64,000 bases of DNA from Chloroflexota bacterium (lineage in GTDB: Bacteria > Vulcanimicrobiota > JAMCWD01): contig JAMCWD010000041.1 in assembly GCA_023475345.1 (NCBI GenBank), positions 39,626 to 103,625 of the forward strand, in the 5' to 3' direction. The notes under the pieces are model-generated. The model worked only from the letters and a program-made list of their open reading frames with translations. It was not told the DNA's origin and ran no database searches. The position numbers were made by a program, and so were the translations under genes. Shown here piece by piece: positions 19,701 through 28,865 of this stretch. Position 1 is the first letter of the stretch. Every line of letters starts with the position of its first letter.

Positions 19701-20072
19701 ATGTTCGATTATCTCAGGTATAAATGGCGGCTGGGGATGCTGGCCCACATCCTTCACAGGCTGTCGGGCATTGTCCTGATGATGTACCTTGTTGTCCATT
19801 TGTGGGTAACGCATTATCTAAGCACAGGCGAAGCAAACGGCGAAACATTCGAATACCTGATGAAGTTCTTTTCAATCCCCCTCTTCAGGCTCGCCGAAGT
19901 CGGCCTGCTGGGCGTCGTGTTGTATCACGCGCTTAACGGCTTGAGGATAATCCTTATAGATACGGGCTGGGGGGTTAAATATCAAAAAACAATTTTCTGG
20001 ACACTCTGCGCAATCGGCGGACTCGCATTCCTTTATGGCGCATATAGATTTCTTTTCCCACTTTTAGGCTGA
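19701..20072 (+). CDS. sdhC: succinate dehydrogenase cytochrome b subunit SdhC
   Basis: Membrane anchor of complex II (123 residues). Three membrane segments at about residues 15-37, 62-84 and 97-118. The motif LAHILHRLSGIVLMMYLVVH carries the conserved His-Arg-x-Ser-Gly, and YHALNGLRIILIDTG provides the axial heme-b His and the quinone-side segment. First gene of sdhCDAB, preceded by a GGAGG site and a 173-bp gap after the TPR gene. Confidence 0.92.
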   Translation: MFDYLRYKWRLGMLAHILHRLSGIVLMMYLVVHLWVTHYLSTGEANGETFEYLMKFFSIPLFRLAEVGLLGVVLYHALNGLRIILIDTGWGVKYQKTIFWTLCAIGGLAFLYGAYRFLFPLLG

Positions 20073-20085
20073 GGAGGTTAAAACC

Positions 20086-20448
20086 GTGCTGCAAGCAAAA
20101 GGCGCCCCGTCAGGAGGAAAATTTTTCTGGCTGTTCCAGAGACTGTCAGGCTTCGTCCTGCTGTTCATACTGCTCCTACACTTCTTTCTCATCCATTTCA
20201 CGGGCCAGAGCGACCATGTAACTTTCGAATCGGTCAAAGAACGGCTCGTAAGCCCTTACTGGAAAACTCTCGATATCTCGTTCCTTTTCCTCGCAATGTC
20301 CCACGGGTTGTACGGGTTCTGGATGATCAGCGACGATTATTTCCGCCGCCCGTGGATGCGGACGGCTATTTTCGGTCTCCTCTGTATCGCAGGACTTTTC
20401 CTCGTGATATTCGGGAGCATCACTATAATCAGTTTCCGGGTCAGCTAA
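20086..20448 (+). CDS. sdhD: succinate dehydrogenase membrane anchor SdhD
   Basis: Second membrane anchor (120 residues) with three segments. FWLFQRLSGFVLLFILLLHFFLIHF parallels the HR.SG segment of SdhC (here QRLSG), and MSHGLYGFWMISDDYF carries the second heme/quinone region. The start is GTG at 20086 with an AGGAGG site a few bases upstream. It lies 13 bp after sdhC and 20 bp before sdhA, so the four genes form one operon. Confidence 0.88.
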   Translation: MLQAKGAPSGGKFFWLFQRLSGFVLLFILLLHFFLIHFTGQSDHVTFESVKERLVSPYWKTLDISFLFLAMSHGLYGFWMISDDYFRRPWMRTAIFGLLCIAGLFLVIFGSITIISFRVS

Positions 20449-20468
20449 GTTAAGGAAGGTATGTAGAT

Positions 20469-22187
20469 ATGCAACAAACTTACGAACAGCATTTTTACGA
20501 TGTGGTGATAGTAGGTTCGGGCCTCGCGGGCCAGAGGGCGGCCCTGGAAGTCGCCCCTTTCGCCCGGACAGCCGTTATCTCCAAGGTTTATCCCACCCGC
20601 TCCCACAGCGGCGCGGCACAGGGCGGCATTGCGGCGGCTCTCGGCAACGTTGACGAAGATACATGGCAGCAGCATCACTTCGATACCGTCAAGGGCAGCG
20701 ACTACCTCGCCGACCAGGACGCAGCCGAAATCATGGTACGCGACGCCGCGCAGGTCGTCATAGAGCTTGAACACATGGGCACACCGTTTTCCCGTCTCCC
20801 CGACGGAAGGATAGCACAACGCAACTTCGGCGGGCATAAATATAAAAGGGCATGTTACTCCGCAGACCTTACGGGACATGTCATGCTCCACACCCTTTAC
20901 GAGCAGTGCCTTAAATACGGGACGAAGTTTTACAACGAATTTTTCGTTACCCGCCTCTTCATGAAAGAAGGCCGTTGTATCGGGCTTTCGGCGGTGAACC
21001 TTGCCGACGGCAAACTACACTCCTTCTTTGCAAAAGCCGTCCTTATCGCCACCGGCGGCGGCGGGAGGGCTTTCAGCATCACGGCTACGGCGCATGCCAC
21101 CACGGGCGACGGCTTCGCACTTGCATACAGGGCCGGGATTCCGCTTGAGGACATGGAATTCATGCAGTTCCATCCCACGGGCCTTTACAAGCTGGGGATC
21201 CTCGTAACCGAAGGGGCGCGCGGAGAAGGCGGCTACCTCATCAACGGCAAGGGTGAACGCTTCATGGAAAAATACGCTCCCGGCATGATGGAGCTTGCCC
21301 CGCGTGATATAACCTCAAGGTCCGAACAAACCGAGATAAACGAAGGACGGGGCATAGACGGCAAAGATTACATCTACCTCGACCTCAGGCACCTGGGTAA
21401 GGAAAAAATCCTGGAACGCCTCCCTCAGATCCACGACCTCGTATTCAAATCCCTGGGCGTCGATTGTATCAAAGAACCGATACCCATCCAGCCCACCGCC
21501 CACTACACCATGGGCGGCATCCCGGCAAACCTCGACGGGCAGGTTACGATAGACTCCGAAAATACCATAGTCCCCGGGCTGTTCTCCGCGGGCGAGACAT
21601 CCTGCATCTCGGTACACGGGGCCAACCGCCTCGGCTGTAACTCGCTTCTGGATGCGGTCTGCTTCGGGCGCCGGGCCGGGAAAGCAATGGCGAAATACAT
21701 CACCGGGGCATCGATGCCCGATATCGACGAGGAACAGATAAAGGTCTCCGTAAAAGAACTTGACGAATTCAAATCCAGGAAAGGCGAAGAAAAGGTTGCC
21801 AGTCTCCGGGAACAGCTTCAGAAGGGCATGATGGTGCGCTGCGGGATCTTCCGCGATTCTGAAAAGCTTTCGGCCCAACTTGCCGATATCCGTAAGCTGC
21901 GCGGCAGGTTCCAGAACATCGGCCTGGAAGATTCGACGTCCAATTATAACTTCGAATTGATGGAGGCGCTGGAATGCTCATGGCTCTTCGACTTCTCGGA
22001 AGCGATGGTGCTGGGCGCGCTGAAGCGGGAAGAGAGCCGGGGCGCTCATTCCAGGACGGACTTCCCGAAACGGGACGATGAAAAATTCCTGAAACATACC
22101 CTTATCTATAAAACCGACGGAGAGCCGCGCGTTGAATACAAGCCGGTCGTCATAACGGCGTTCCAGCCCCAGGAGAGAAAATACTGA
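20469..22187 (+). CDS. sdhA: succinate dehydrogenase/fumarate reductase flavoprotein SdhA
   Basis: Catalytic subunit (572 residues) that oxidises succinate to fumarate with covalent FAD. Seen: dinucleotide fold [15 protein letters not shown], the FAD-linking His at residue 46 in [33 protein letters not shown] with the active-site region, and [27 protein letters not shown] near the end of the FAD domain. Normal length with no missing key residues. Operon position between sdhD and sdhB supports succinate dehydrogenase, but fumarate reductase activity cannot be excluded. Confidence 0.97.
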   Translation: MQQTYEQHFYDVVIVGSGLAGQRAALEVAPFARTAVISKVYPTRSHSGAAQGGIAAALGNVDEDTWQQHHFDTVKGSDYLADQDAAEIMVRDAAQVVIELEHMGTPFSRLPDGRIAQRNFGGHKYKRACYSADLTGHVMLHTLYEQCLKYGTKFYNEFFVTRLFMKEGRCIGLSAVNLADGKLHSFFAKAVLIATGGGGRAFSITATAHATTGDGFALAYRAGIPLEDMEFMQFHPTGLYKLGILVTEGARGEGGYLINGKGERFMEKYAPGMMELAPRDITSRSEQTEINEGRGIDGKDYIYLDLRHLGKEKILERLPQIHDLVFKSLGVDCIKEPIPIQPTAHYTMGGIPANLDGQVTIDSENTIVPGLFSAGETSCISVHGANRLGCNSLLDAVCFGRRAGKAMAKYITGASMPDIDEEQIKVSVKELDEFKSRKGEEKVASLREQLQKGMMVRCGIFRDSEKLSAQLADIRKLRGRFQNIGLEDSTSNYNFELMEALECSWLFDFSEAMVLGALKREESRGAHSRTDFPKRDDEKFLKHTLIYKTDGEPRVEYKPVVITAFQPQERKY

Positions 22188-22222
22188 CGGGCGTCCCCGC
22201 CGGTTGAAAATACGGAGGAATC

Positions 22223-22927
22223 ATGGCTGAAAGGACTTTCAAGATTCACAGGTTCAATCCCGAAAAAGACGAGAAGCCGTATTTCCAGGAATACAGGTTC
22301 GAAGTCGAGTCCGGCTGGTCGATACTGGATTCCCTGAATCACATCAAGTGGAATATCGACAGTTCTCTTAATTTCCGCCGGAGCTGCAGGAGCGGGATCT
22401 GCGGGAGCTGCGCCATGCGGGTTAACGGTGAGAACGCCCTTGCATGCGAGACACAGGTCAAAAACGTCAAAGGATCAAAAATAAAAATCGAGCCGCTCCC
22501 CGGCCTTGCGGTCATGCGCGACCTGGTGGTTGACATGGAGCCGTTTTTCGAAGGTCTGAAAAAGGTCATGCCTTATTTCGTTACGAAGGATTCCCCGCCG
22601 GATAAGGAATGGCTCCAGTCCCCCGAAGACCGCAAAAAACTTGACGAGCCGATTAAGTGTATTCTCTGCGCCTGTTGTACCGCCAGTTGCCCGAGCTTCT
22701 GGTTCGACGATAAGTACGTCGGGCCGGCGGCACTGGTCAAGTCGTACCGCTTCGTGTTCGATTCGCGTGACCAGGCCAGGGAAGAAAGGCTGGACATTGT
22801 AAACGACAGGGAAGGCCTGTGGCGCTGCCATACGATATTCAATTGCGTGGAAGCGTGCCCTAAGGATATTAATTGTACTCAGGCGATAGCCGAGCTAAAG
22901 AAGGCGACGGTCTTTTCGACGGTTTAG
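22223..22927 (+). CDS. sdhB: succinate dehydrogenase iron-sulfur subunit SdhB
   Basis: Electron-transfer subunit (234 residues) linking SdhA flavin to the membrane quinone. 2Fe-2S ligands are C55, C60, C63 and C75 (RSCRSGICGSCAMRVNG); the second half has C146-x2-C149-x2-C152-x3-C156-P and C202, C208, C212-P, C218 for the 3Fe-4S and 4Fe-4S centres. All expected cysteines are present. A GGAGG site precedes the ATG. Last of the sdh genes, 51 bp before a cyclophilin. Confidence 0.96.
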   Translation: MAERTFKIHRFNPEKDEKPYFQEYRFEVESGWSILDSLNHIKWNIDSSLNFRRSCRSGICGSCAMRVNGENALACETQVKNVKGSKIKIEPLPGLAVMRDLVVDMEPFFEGLKKVMPYFVTKDSPPDKEWLQSPEDRKKLDEPIKCILCACCTASCPSFWFDDKYVGPAALVKSYRFVFDSRDQAREERLDIVNDREGLWRCHTIFNCVEACPKDINCTQAIAELKKATVFSTV

Positions 22928-22978
22928 CATTGCTTCCGACTGTAAGGCTGCTACGTCATAATAAAAGGAGGGATTGAA

Positions 22979-23482
22979 TTGGATAAACTGGACAATGAGA
23001 TGGTGGTTATCGAAACGAACAGGGGGAAGATAGCGCTGGGACTTTTTCCGGCCGCCGCTCCCAAACATGTGGCCCAGTTCAAAGAGCTTATAAAGAACGG
23101 GTTTTACGACGGGATCCGCTTCCACAGGATAATTTCGGGCTTCATGATACAGGCGGGAGACCCCCTGACGAAGGATGCCTCCAAAAAAGGTTACTGGGGG
23201 ACCGGCGGTTATGAAAAGACAATCCCGGGCGAGTTCAACAAGCTGCCGTTCAAAAAGGGCCGGGTGGGAGCCGCCCGCACCAATGATCCGGACAGTGCAT
23301 CCAGCCAGTTTTTTATCTGTGTCGATAATGCGAATTTCCTGGACGGCAAATACACCGTGTTCGGCGAAGTGGTCGAGGGCCAGAAAATCGCAGACGAGAT
23401 ATCGAAGCTCCTCAGGAACGACCGGGACGTCCCGGACAGCGATGTTATAATAGAGAAAATGTACCTTGCTCCTAAGTCATAG
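22979..23482 (+). CDS. cyclophilin-type peptidyl-prolyl isomerase
   Basis: Prolyl isomerase of 167 residues, start TTG at 22979 with AAGGAGG six bases upstream. Motifs: GFYDGIRFHRIISGFMIQAGDP (catalytic Arg in FHR), GRVGAARTNDPDSASSQFFICV, and FLDGKYTVFGEVVEG. No signal peptide, so cytoplasmic. It probably shares the sdh transcript, which ends at the terminator at 23521. Confidence 0.93.
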   Translation: MDKLDNEMVVIETNRGKIALGLFPAAAPKHVAQFKELIKNGFYDGIRFHRIISGFMIQAGDPLTKDASKKGYWGTGGYEKTIPGEFNKLPFKKGRVGAARTNDPDSASSQFFICVDNANFLDGKYTVFGEVVEGQKIADEISKLLRNDRDVPDSDVIIEKMYLAPKS

Positions 23483-23520
23483 ATGGGTATAACGGCTTAA
23501 AGCATTCGAGCATTTTTATG

Positions 23521-23549
23521 TCCCCGCTCAATTGAGCGGGGATTTTTTG
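23521..23549 (+). terminator. strong intrinsic terminator after the cyclophilin gene
   Basis: Palindrome CCCCGCTCAATTGAGCGGGG at 23522-23541 followed by A and six T residues. It marks the end of the sdhCDAB-cyclophilin transcript and the left edge of an AT-rich stretch before the phage remnant. Confidence 0.92.
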
Positions 23550-23688
23550 TTTTATTACTAATAGTTATAAATATCCAGGCTGTAAAAATTAAAATATTTT
23601 ATTAAAACAGGAGAAAATATAATATTTCCAATATTTATACAACCCATGTAAATTTTTTCAACCCTATTTGAAAAATACTATCCAAAAG

Positions 23689-23718
23689 TTGTATAAGGCT
23701 AAAAATTTATGCTATAAT
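23689..23718 (+). promoter_or_regulatory. sigma-70-type promoter of the phage-remnant regulator
   Basis: TTGTAT at 23689-23694, an 18-base spacer, then a perfect TATAAT at 23713-23718. The surrounding 200 bp are AT-rich with no gene. It would drive the sigma-like gene starting near 23772. Confidence 0.7.
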
Positions 23719-23771
23719 GTTTCTCAATAGTTATAAAAATACAACTGTGAGTATATGAAGGGGGGATGTTT

Positions 23772-24197
23772 GTGAACGACGGATACGATTATGAATTCAT
23801 CAAGGCCACCGTGAAGAACCTGCCCGAGTTGATGAGCAGCATCCTGTCGCCGGGGCGCTGGGACTGTGATGAAAGGTTCAGGCTCAGAGAAGATAAAAGC
23901 GGCAGGAAAGCCCGCCGGACGAAGCCCGTCAGGAAATATTATCATCCTTCGGAGGTGCCGGAAATCATCGGGGATATATTCCGGGCCTGGAGAGTGCTCA
24001 AGCCCAGGCAAAAAAAGGTTCTGGAGTTGTGGGCGCTGGAGGGCATGAAGGAAGAAGAAGTAGGTGGCGAGATGGGCGTCAGTCAGCCAATGGTCCATTA
24101 TATGATACGCTCGTCCATAAAGAGGATCCACAGGTTTCTGGAGCCTGACGATATTTCCCGCGGGCGGGAAGCCGGCCTGACGGGGGCTGCCCGGTGA
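23772..24197 (+). CDS. phage-type sigma-like HTH regulator
   Basis: About 141 residues. The C-terminal half (FRAWRVLKPRQKKVLELWALEGMKEEEVGGEMGVSQPMVHYMIRSSIKRIHRFL) has the sigma-70 region 4/ArpU-like layout: a helix, the phrase L.PRQ..VLEL, then a recognition helix (GVSQPMVHYMIRSS). Small regulators of this sort control late genes in phages or bind packaging DNA. The start is uncertain: ATG at 23766 abuts the GGGGGG site, whereas GTG at 23772 has six-base spacing and is preferred. It lies at the left of a remnant that also contains terminase genes. Confidence 0.65.
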   Translation: MNDGYDYEFIKATVKNLPELMSSILSPGRWDCDERFRLREDKSGRKARRTKPVRKYYHPSEVPEIIGDIFRAWRVLKPRQKKVLELWALEGMKEEEVGGEMGVSQPMVHYMIRSSIKRIHRFLEPDDISRGREAGLTGAAR

Positions 24198-24213
24198 ATG
24201 GCGGTGAATCGAA

Positions 24214-24306
24214 GGGGGTCAGGGCTTGAATCTTGTACCTTGAATATGCTCTTACCTTATAGACACCAAGGTTTCCGGCAAGCTTGAGATTCAAGACCTG
24301 ACCCCT
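24214..24306. repeat. REP/MITE-like element with 19-bp inverted ends
   Basis: Ends at 24215-24233 and 24287-24305 are inverted repeats of 19 bp with one mismatch (GGGGTCAGGGCTTGAATCT against the complement of the other end, which has GGTCTTGAATCT). The spacer of 53 bp has no coding potential. GGGGTCAGGTCTTGAATCT resembles termini associated with IS200/REP-type (RAYT) transposases in other bacteria. It has inserted between the regulator and the next phage gene. Confidence 0.7.
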
Positions 24307-24347
24307 CAGAATCGAATCTTATCATAAATATAAATAAGGAGGCGTCC

Positions 24348-24608
24348 ATGCAGTCAAAACAATTCAATTCTTTGTTTGAAAAGATTTTGCTTGAAGCGGA
24401 GAGACTCTGCCGTTATCATCACCTGCCGGTTAAGACAAGGACAAGGTTTTTTTCCCGGCTGGCGGACCTTTACATGAATTTCCACCCGGAAGGCGGCTGC
24501 TCCACCGATTATCCAGTGCTTTCAAGCTGGAAAATCCGGAAAATATTCAGCAGAGAATATCCCCTGGATGAGGCGTTCCCCGGCGAGGCATACGGCGGTT
24601 CCGATTAA
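24348..24608 (+). CDS. hypothetical protein in phage remnant
   Basis: An 86-residue protein I do not recognise. It is preceded by AAGGAGG and has a helical N-terminal half (FNSLFEKILLEAERLCRYHH). No motif. It lies directly after the REP-like element and 18 bp before the next phage-type gene, so it most likely belongs to the packaging-gene remnant. Confidence 0.5.
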   Translation: MQSKQFNSLFEKILLEAERLCRYHHLPVKTRTRFFSRLADLYMNFHPEGGCSTDYPVLSSWKIRKIFSREYPLDEAFPGEAYGGSD

Positions 24609-24626
24609 GAAACGGAGGATGAAGCA

Positions 24627-24998
24627 GTGAAAACAGGCATTTCTGAAAAAAATAACACATCGAAAAACGAAGCCGGGGAAGCAGGTTCATCAAGTCCGGG
24701 GGCCAGGGAAATGATAAGCACGGCGATAAACCTGAACCTTATCAAGTTCCTTTTGAAATTCGGCCAGATGATCCCCACGCTCGATATTGAAAACGATAAG
24801 CACCAGAAACTTCTTTTCGATTTATTTGCGGTACTTGCAAAAAAGCATATCTCGGATATGAACATGCCCGATTCCGGCATGGATAACGGGGGGGAGAACC
24901 AGATAGATTATGAAAAATACGCCGGACTTGACCACTCACTTCTTGAGGAAGAAATCGGAAGAGGATACGAAGAAATACTTGACGGGGCTGGAGAATGA
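24627..24998 (+). CDS. hypothetical protein preceding the large terminase
   Basis: A 123-residue acidic, helical protein. The position just upstream of the large terminase is where small terminase subunits are found, but no HTH motif is visible, so the role is only suggested by place. Its end overlaps the next ORF by 89 bases, so either its stop region or the terminase start is different from the nominal one. Confidence 0.5.
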   Translation: MKTGISEKNNTSKNEAGEAGSSSPGAREMISTAINLNLIKFLLKFGQMIPTLDIENDKHQKLLFDLFAVLAKKHISDMNMPDSGMDNGGENQIDYEKYAGLDHSLLEEEIGRGYEEILDGAGE

Positions 24999-25623
24999 CC
25001 CTGACCAGAAGGCGAAAGAATATGCGATGTGCGTTATCGATCCCTGGTGGTGGCTTACGGGCTGGGCGAAAACCCTCGACGAGCACAACAGGCTTGAGCC
25101 GCTCCGGCAGTTTCCGGACAAGGAATACCTGAGGCGCCTGACATATCTTTTCCTGACGAAGAGCCTCCTTGCAATTGCGAAATCCAGGCAGATGATGATA
25201 AGCTGGCTTTTCTGCGCCCTTTTTTTATGGGATGCGGCGTTCCATAACGGGAGGAGGCTCATCATCCAGACCAAAAAAGCCGACGACGCCGACGCCCTGG
25301 TCAAAAGGTGCCATTTTATATGGGAAAACATGCCCAATTTTCTGAAAAGATACCCTGCCAATCCCGGCAGGGCCGGCAGGCACACATACTGCAGGTTCGG
25401 AATACCGGCGGCCAATTCCGAGATTATGGGGCTTCCCGCCGGGAGCGACCAGATAAGAATGTACACCGCAAGCCGCGTTCTGGAAGACGAGTTCCAGCTC
25501 CAGGAAGAAGGCAGAGAGATACTTGAGGCGGTCCAGCCGACACTTACGGGGGGCGGCGGCCTCATCCTCGTCGGGACGGCCCATCCCGGCTTTTTTGAAA
25601 AGCTCATACACGACAGCCTGTAA
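24910..25623 (+). pseudogene. large terminase, ATPase half (split gene)
   Basis: A 237-residue ORF holding the packaging ATPase. It has the terminase-style adenine/Walker A segment LAIAKSRQMMISWLFCALFLWD, a Walker B region RVLEDEFQLQEEG, and the coupling motif LVGTAHPGFFEKLIHD. The frame ends with a stop at 25621-25623, just where the nuclease half should begin. The nuclease domain continues in the next frame from the same point. The two together would be about 545 residues, normal for a large terminase, so a single frameshift near 25610-25623 is likely. No portal or capsid genes follow, so the phage is defective. Confidence 0.75.
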
Positions 25624-25648
25624 TATTATTTCCGACCCCGGAGGCAAG

Positions 25649-26551
25649 ATGACGAAAAAAATCAATGGCATCAGAGAATGGAATAACAGGATCGGGTTCC
25701 ATATCGCCGAGCTCCACTACAGCGCCGATCCCGAAAAGAACCCGAAAACCGGAACAGGCCGGAAATGGCTCAACTCTGCAAAAAAAGGAACGACACCCGA
25801 CGGCTGGCTCCGGGAGTACGAGATAAACTGGAACGTGGCGAAAGGCGACCGGATATTCACCGAATTTTCTCTTGAAAACCATGTTCGAAAATTAGATTTC
25901 ATCCCGGATTTCCCGTTTATCAGGGGATGGGATTTCGGGTATCATTACCCGGCTATGGTGGTTGCCCAGTTCGATAAGGACGAACGCTTATGCGTCCTCT
26001 CGGAATTTGTAAGAGAGGATATTTTGTTTGACGATTTTCTGAAGCGTTCGCTTGAATTCTGCGAAAAGCGCTTCGGGAGATCGGCTTTTTATTATGATTT
26101 TTGTGATCCTGCGGGGGTACAACAGACACACCGGAGCAGGCTCACGGATATTGATGTGATGGCTAAATCGGGGATCATCGCAAGGTACGGGAGGAGCGAG
26201 GAGCCACAGCGTACAAGGCTGATGCACCTGCTCCTGCGGGAAACGGAAAGCGGGGCGGGGATGTTATTCGATTCCGAAAAATGCCCCCTCCTGGTATCGG
26301 GTTTCCGGGGCGGCCTGGTTTATCATCCCAGGACGCCCGAACATGCAAAAGAGATCCACCCGTACATCGATCTTTTCGATGCCCTGGGATACCTGGTGCT
26401 CGGTGTACTTGATCCGGTTACTGCGGAGCCTCTATATCCTTACCGGGGCGAGAGGGCACAGGAGTCGGCGGAACGGGTTACGCGGGAGGAAGAGGCGGAG
26501 ATTGAAGCGAGGTTCCCGGCCCATGCCGATCTGAATACGGGGACTTATTGA
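25649..26551 (+). pseudogene. large terminase, nuclease half (split gene)
   Basis: A 300-residue ORF with the RNase H-like nuclease domain. FIRGWDFGYHYPAMVVAQFD carries the first catalytic Asp, AFYYDFCDPAGVQQ the second region, and HPYIDLFDALGYLVL the C-terminal acidic end. Upstream of the ATG at 25649 the same frame stays open (NIISDPGGK), continuing the ATPase half. A GGAGG site precedes this ATG, so expression as a separate nuclease subunit is also possible. Composition matches neighbouring DNA, suggesting an old insertion. Confidence 0.75.
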
Positions 26552-26579
26552 TGTTGACGGGGGGCTAAGTCCTGCCCGC

Positions 26580-26608
26580 TTGACCTGTGAGTTCAATTGT
26601 TTTATAAT
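26580..26608 (+). promoter_or_regulatory. tetR-tolC promoter
   Basis: TTGACC at 26580-26585, 17-base spacer, TATAAT at 26603-26608. The next bases form the palindromic operator. This is a near-consensus sigma-70 promoter. Confidence 0.85.
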
Positions 26609-26612
26609 CTTT

Positions 26613-26630
26613 TTTAACCGCACGGTTAAA
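26613..26630. promoter_or_regulatory. probable TetR operator
   Basis: TTTAACCGCACGGTTAAA is a perfect 8-bp inverted repeat with a 2-base centre, placed just past the -10 box and before the tetR start. Its position is right for autorepression of tetR-tolC by the adjacent regulator. Confidence 0.8.
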
Positions 26631-26647
26631 GAGGTGTTAATTTTTTT

Positions 26648-27265
26648 ATGAACAGAAGGTCAAGATCCGACAAAGCTGTGTCCAGCCGCCAGAAGATACT
26701 TGAAGCGGCTTTAGGGATCTTTGTAGAAAGGGGATATCACGGCACTTCACTCCAGTCTATTGCAGAAAAGGCCGGGGTAAACAAGGCTCTCCTGTTTTAT
26801 TATTTCGACAGCAAGGAGAACCTTTTCGACCTGGCGTTTCAGACGCCCCAGGAAAAGTTCCTGGAAAAAATGAGAGCCGAATCCTCAAAAATCGACGGCC
26901 CCGAAGAACGCCTGAAGTTCCTGATAGATGCCTACATGAAACTGTTCGAAAGCATACCCGAGGTCCTCCATATCGCGCTGATGGAATTCTCTTCGGCCAA
27001 TGAATCTTCCCGCGCCAGGATGAAGAAGTTTATGGAACGCGGCATTAAGCCGATAGAGGAAACTATTGGAGACGGCATAAAAAAAGGCTGCTTTAAAAAA
27101 ATCGATCCCTCGATGGCATCGATTTTCCTTATGGGAATGATGCGCATCTTTGGCGTCCAGGAGCGGGTCACCGGGGTAAAATTCAATACGAACGAAATAT
27201 CGGGAAACGTCAAACAGATATTTTTGAAAGGCTTGTCCTCAAAATGCGGGAAAAAGGAAGCATGA
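26648..27265 (+). CDS. TetR-family transcriptional regulator
   Basis: A 205-residue regulator. The N-terminal HTH is canonical: ILEAALGIFVERGYHGTSLQSIAEKAGVNKALLFYYFDSKENLF. The C-terminal ligand-binding half is helical and resembles the AcrR/FadR-like TetR group. It overlaps or abuts the tolC-like gene, and a perfect palindrome sits in its own promoter, so it probably represses both genes and is released by a substrate of the efflux route. Confidence 0.93.
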   Translation: MNRRSRSDKAVSSRQKILEAALGIFVERGYHGTSLQSIAEKAGVNKALLFYYFDSKENLFDLAFQTPQEKFLEKMRAESSKIDGPEERLKFLIDAYMKLFESIPEVLHIALMEFSSANESSRARMKKFMERGIKPIEETIGDGIKKGCFKKIDPSMASIFLMGMMRIFGVQERVTGVKFNTNEISGNVKQIFLKGLSSKCGKKEA

Positions 27266-27267
27266 CT

Positions 27268-28614
27268 ATGAAGAAACTTACGCTGTACTTAATTATGTTA
27301 TTGATGCTGGCAATGCCCGGAGTTGTTTACGCCGGGGAGATGACACTGGAGGATTGTATCCAAACCGGCCTCGACAATAACCTTACTCTCAAGCAGTCGA
27401 AATCAAAGGTCGTCGAATCCCAGGACAGGCTGAGGGCAACCCGCAGTTCATATCTCCCGAACTTTTCTTTCGATGCAACCTATATAAGGACGGAGCCTAT
27501 CTCGGAATTTACCGTGCCGGGTTCGTCGGAGCCGGTAAAGATCGGGAGCGAAAACAATTACCAGTACCGCACGAGGCTCACCCAGTTGATAAAAAGCTTC
27601 GGCAGGGTAGAGAACGCCATAGCCATCGCTTCCGACGGGGTCGATCTTGCCAGACTGGATGAAAGCAAATTTACAAACGATCTGGTATTGCAGATTAAAA
27701 ATGATTTTTACGGCGTGCTGCTGGCCGGGAGTCTTCTTGACCTGGCCAAGACCCAGGAGGCAAGCGTTACCAGGCACCTGGAAGTCGCAAGGCAGAAATA
27801 TGAAGCGGGGACTGCGGCTAAATTCGATGTTACGAGATCCGAGGTGAGCCTTGCATCGGCCCAGGAAGACACCATCCTTGCCGGGAACGCGGTGGATCTA
27901 TCGAAGGCCGGTTTTTTAAACACCATGGGGATTTCCATATCGACCGATATTTCCTTAAAAGCGCCGGAGATGACCTGCCGCTGGGAAGGTACGGAGGACG
28001 AATGCTTCCTGCTTGCCCAGAAGCACAGGCCCGAATTGCTGATAGCCCAGAAAAATATCGATATGGCGCGCCTTACCGTCAACCTGGAAAAATCACAACT
28101 CCATCCCAACCTGGCCCTGGATACCTCATACACCTGGGCGAACCAGACAGCCCTCTCCCAGCCGAGCCAGTGGAACGCCGCAGTTAATTTAAACGTGCCT
28201 ATTTACGACGGAGGCAAGACTCCTTCCAGGTCTTCCGCCGCAGAACAATTGCTCTGCCAGGCCGAGCTTGGGCGGCTGGACCTGGAAAGGCTTGTCAGGC
28301 TTGATATCAAACAGGCAGTCCTCAATATCCATGCCGCCGAAAAGAGGATAGCCACCGCCGAAAAAAATCTCGTCCAGGCTGACGAGGCGCTTAAAATCGG
28401 CGAAGTCCGCTACGAGTCAGGGCTGGGAACTATAATCGAATTAAACGATGTCCAGATTTCATATACTCAGGCAGGCGTTTCTTATGCAACGGCCGTTTTC
28501 GCTCTCCAGAAAGCCATAGCCCAGCTTGAATATGCAGTGGGTCTGAATATCGAGGAGATCAATAAGGCATCGGGAACAAAAATTCCCGACGCCGCATGCC
28601 CCCCGGTAAAATAA
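27268..28614 (+). CDS. TolC-family outer membrane efflux protein
   Basis: About 448 residues with a signal peptide (KKLTLYLIMLLMLAMPGVVYAG). It has the two repeated TolC halves: LEDCIQTGLDNNLTLKQSKSKVVESQDRLRATRSSYLPNFS near the start and ALKIGEVRYESGLGTIIELNDVQISYTQAGV near the end. The start is taken at ATG 27268, seven bases after AAGGAAG; ATG 27262, overlapping the tetR stop, is an alternative. No membrane-fusion protein or pump follows, so it must work with partners encoded elsewhere. It implies an outer membrane. Confidence 0.92.
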   Translation: MKKLTLYLIMLLMLAMPGVVYAGEMTLEDCIQTGLDNNLTLKQSKSKVVESQDRLRATRSSYLPNFSFDATYIRTEPISEFTVPGSSEPVKIGSENNYQYRTRLTQLIKSFGRVENAIAIASDGVDLARLDESKFTNDLVLQIKNDFYGVLLAGSLLDLAKTQEASVTRHLEVARQKYEAGTAAKFDVTRSEVSLASAQEDTILAGNAVDLSKAGFLNTMGISISTDISLKAPEMTCRWEGTEDECFLLAQKHRPELLIAQKNIDMARLTVNLEKSQLHPNLALDTSYTWANQTALSQPSQWNAAVNLNVPIYDGGKTPSRSSAAEQLLCQAELGRLDLERLVRLDIKQAVLNIHAAEKRIATAEKNLVQADEALKIGEVRYESGLGTIIELNDVQISYTQAGVSYATAVFALQKAIAQLEYAVGLNIEEINKASGTKIPDAACPPVK

Positions 28615-28794
28615 AGTTTAATAAGATCCCGCTTAATTTTGAATCAGGCGCACAAACTTGATTTTACACCGGAAATAATTTGCGATTTATATTGGTTGTA
28701 TTACAGGGAAACTGGTTCTCGCACGTCCTGATGTGATCAATTCACAAGATATTTTTTTTCTTCTCTTTTGTTACATTTTGTTAACATAAATTTA

Positions 28795-28823
28795 TTGACA
28801 GTAAAAATTCTTACCTTTATACT
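28795..28823 (+). promoter_or_regulatory. consensus promoter of the 185-residue peptide gene
   Basis: TTGACA at 28795-28800, exactly 17 bases, then TATACT at 28818-28823. The -35 is perfect consensus. The start codon lies about 35 bases past the likely transcription start. It suggests high expression of the downstream small protein. Confidence 0.88.
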
Positions 28824-28865
28824 TTATTTAATAGTAGAAATTAAAATTGGGATGGTGATTTTAAA

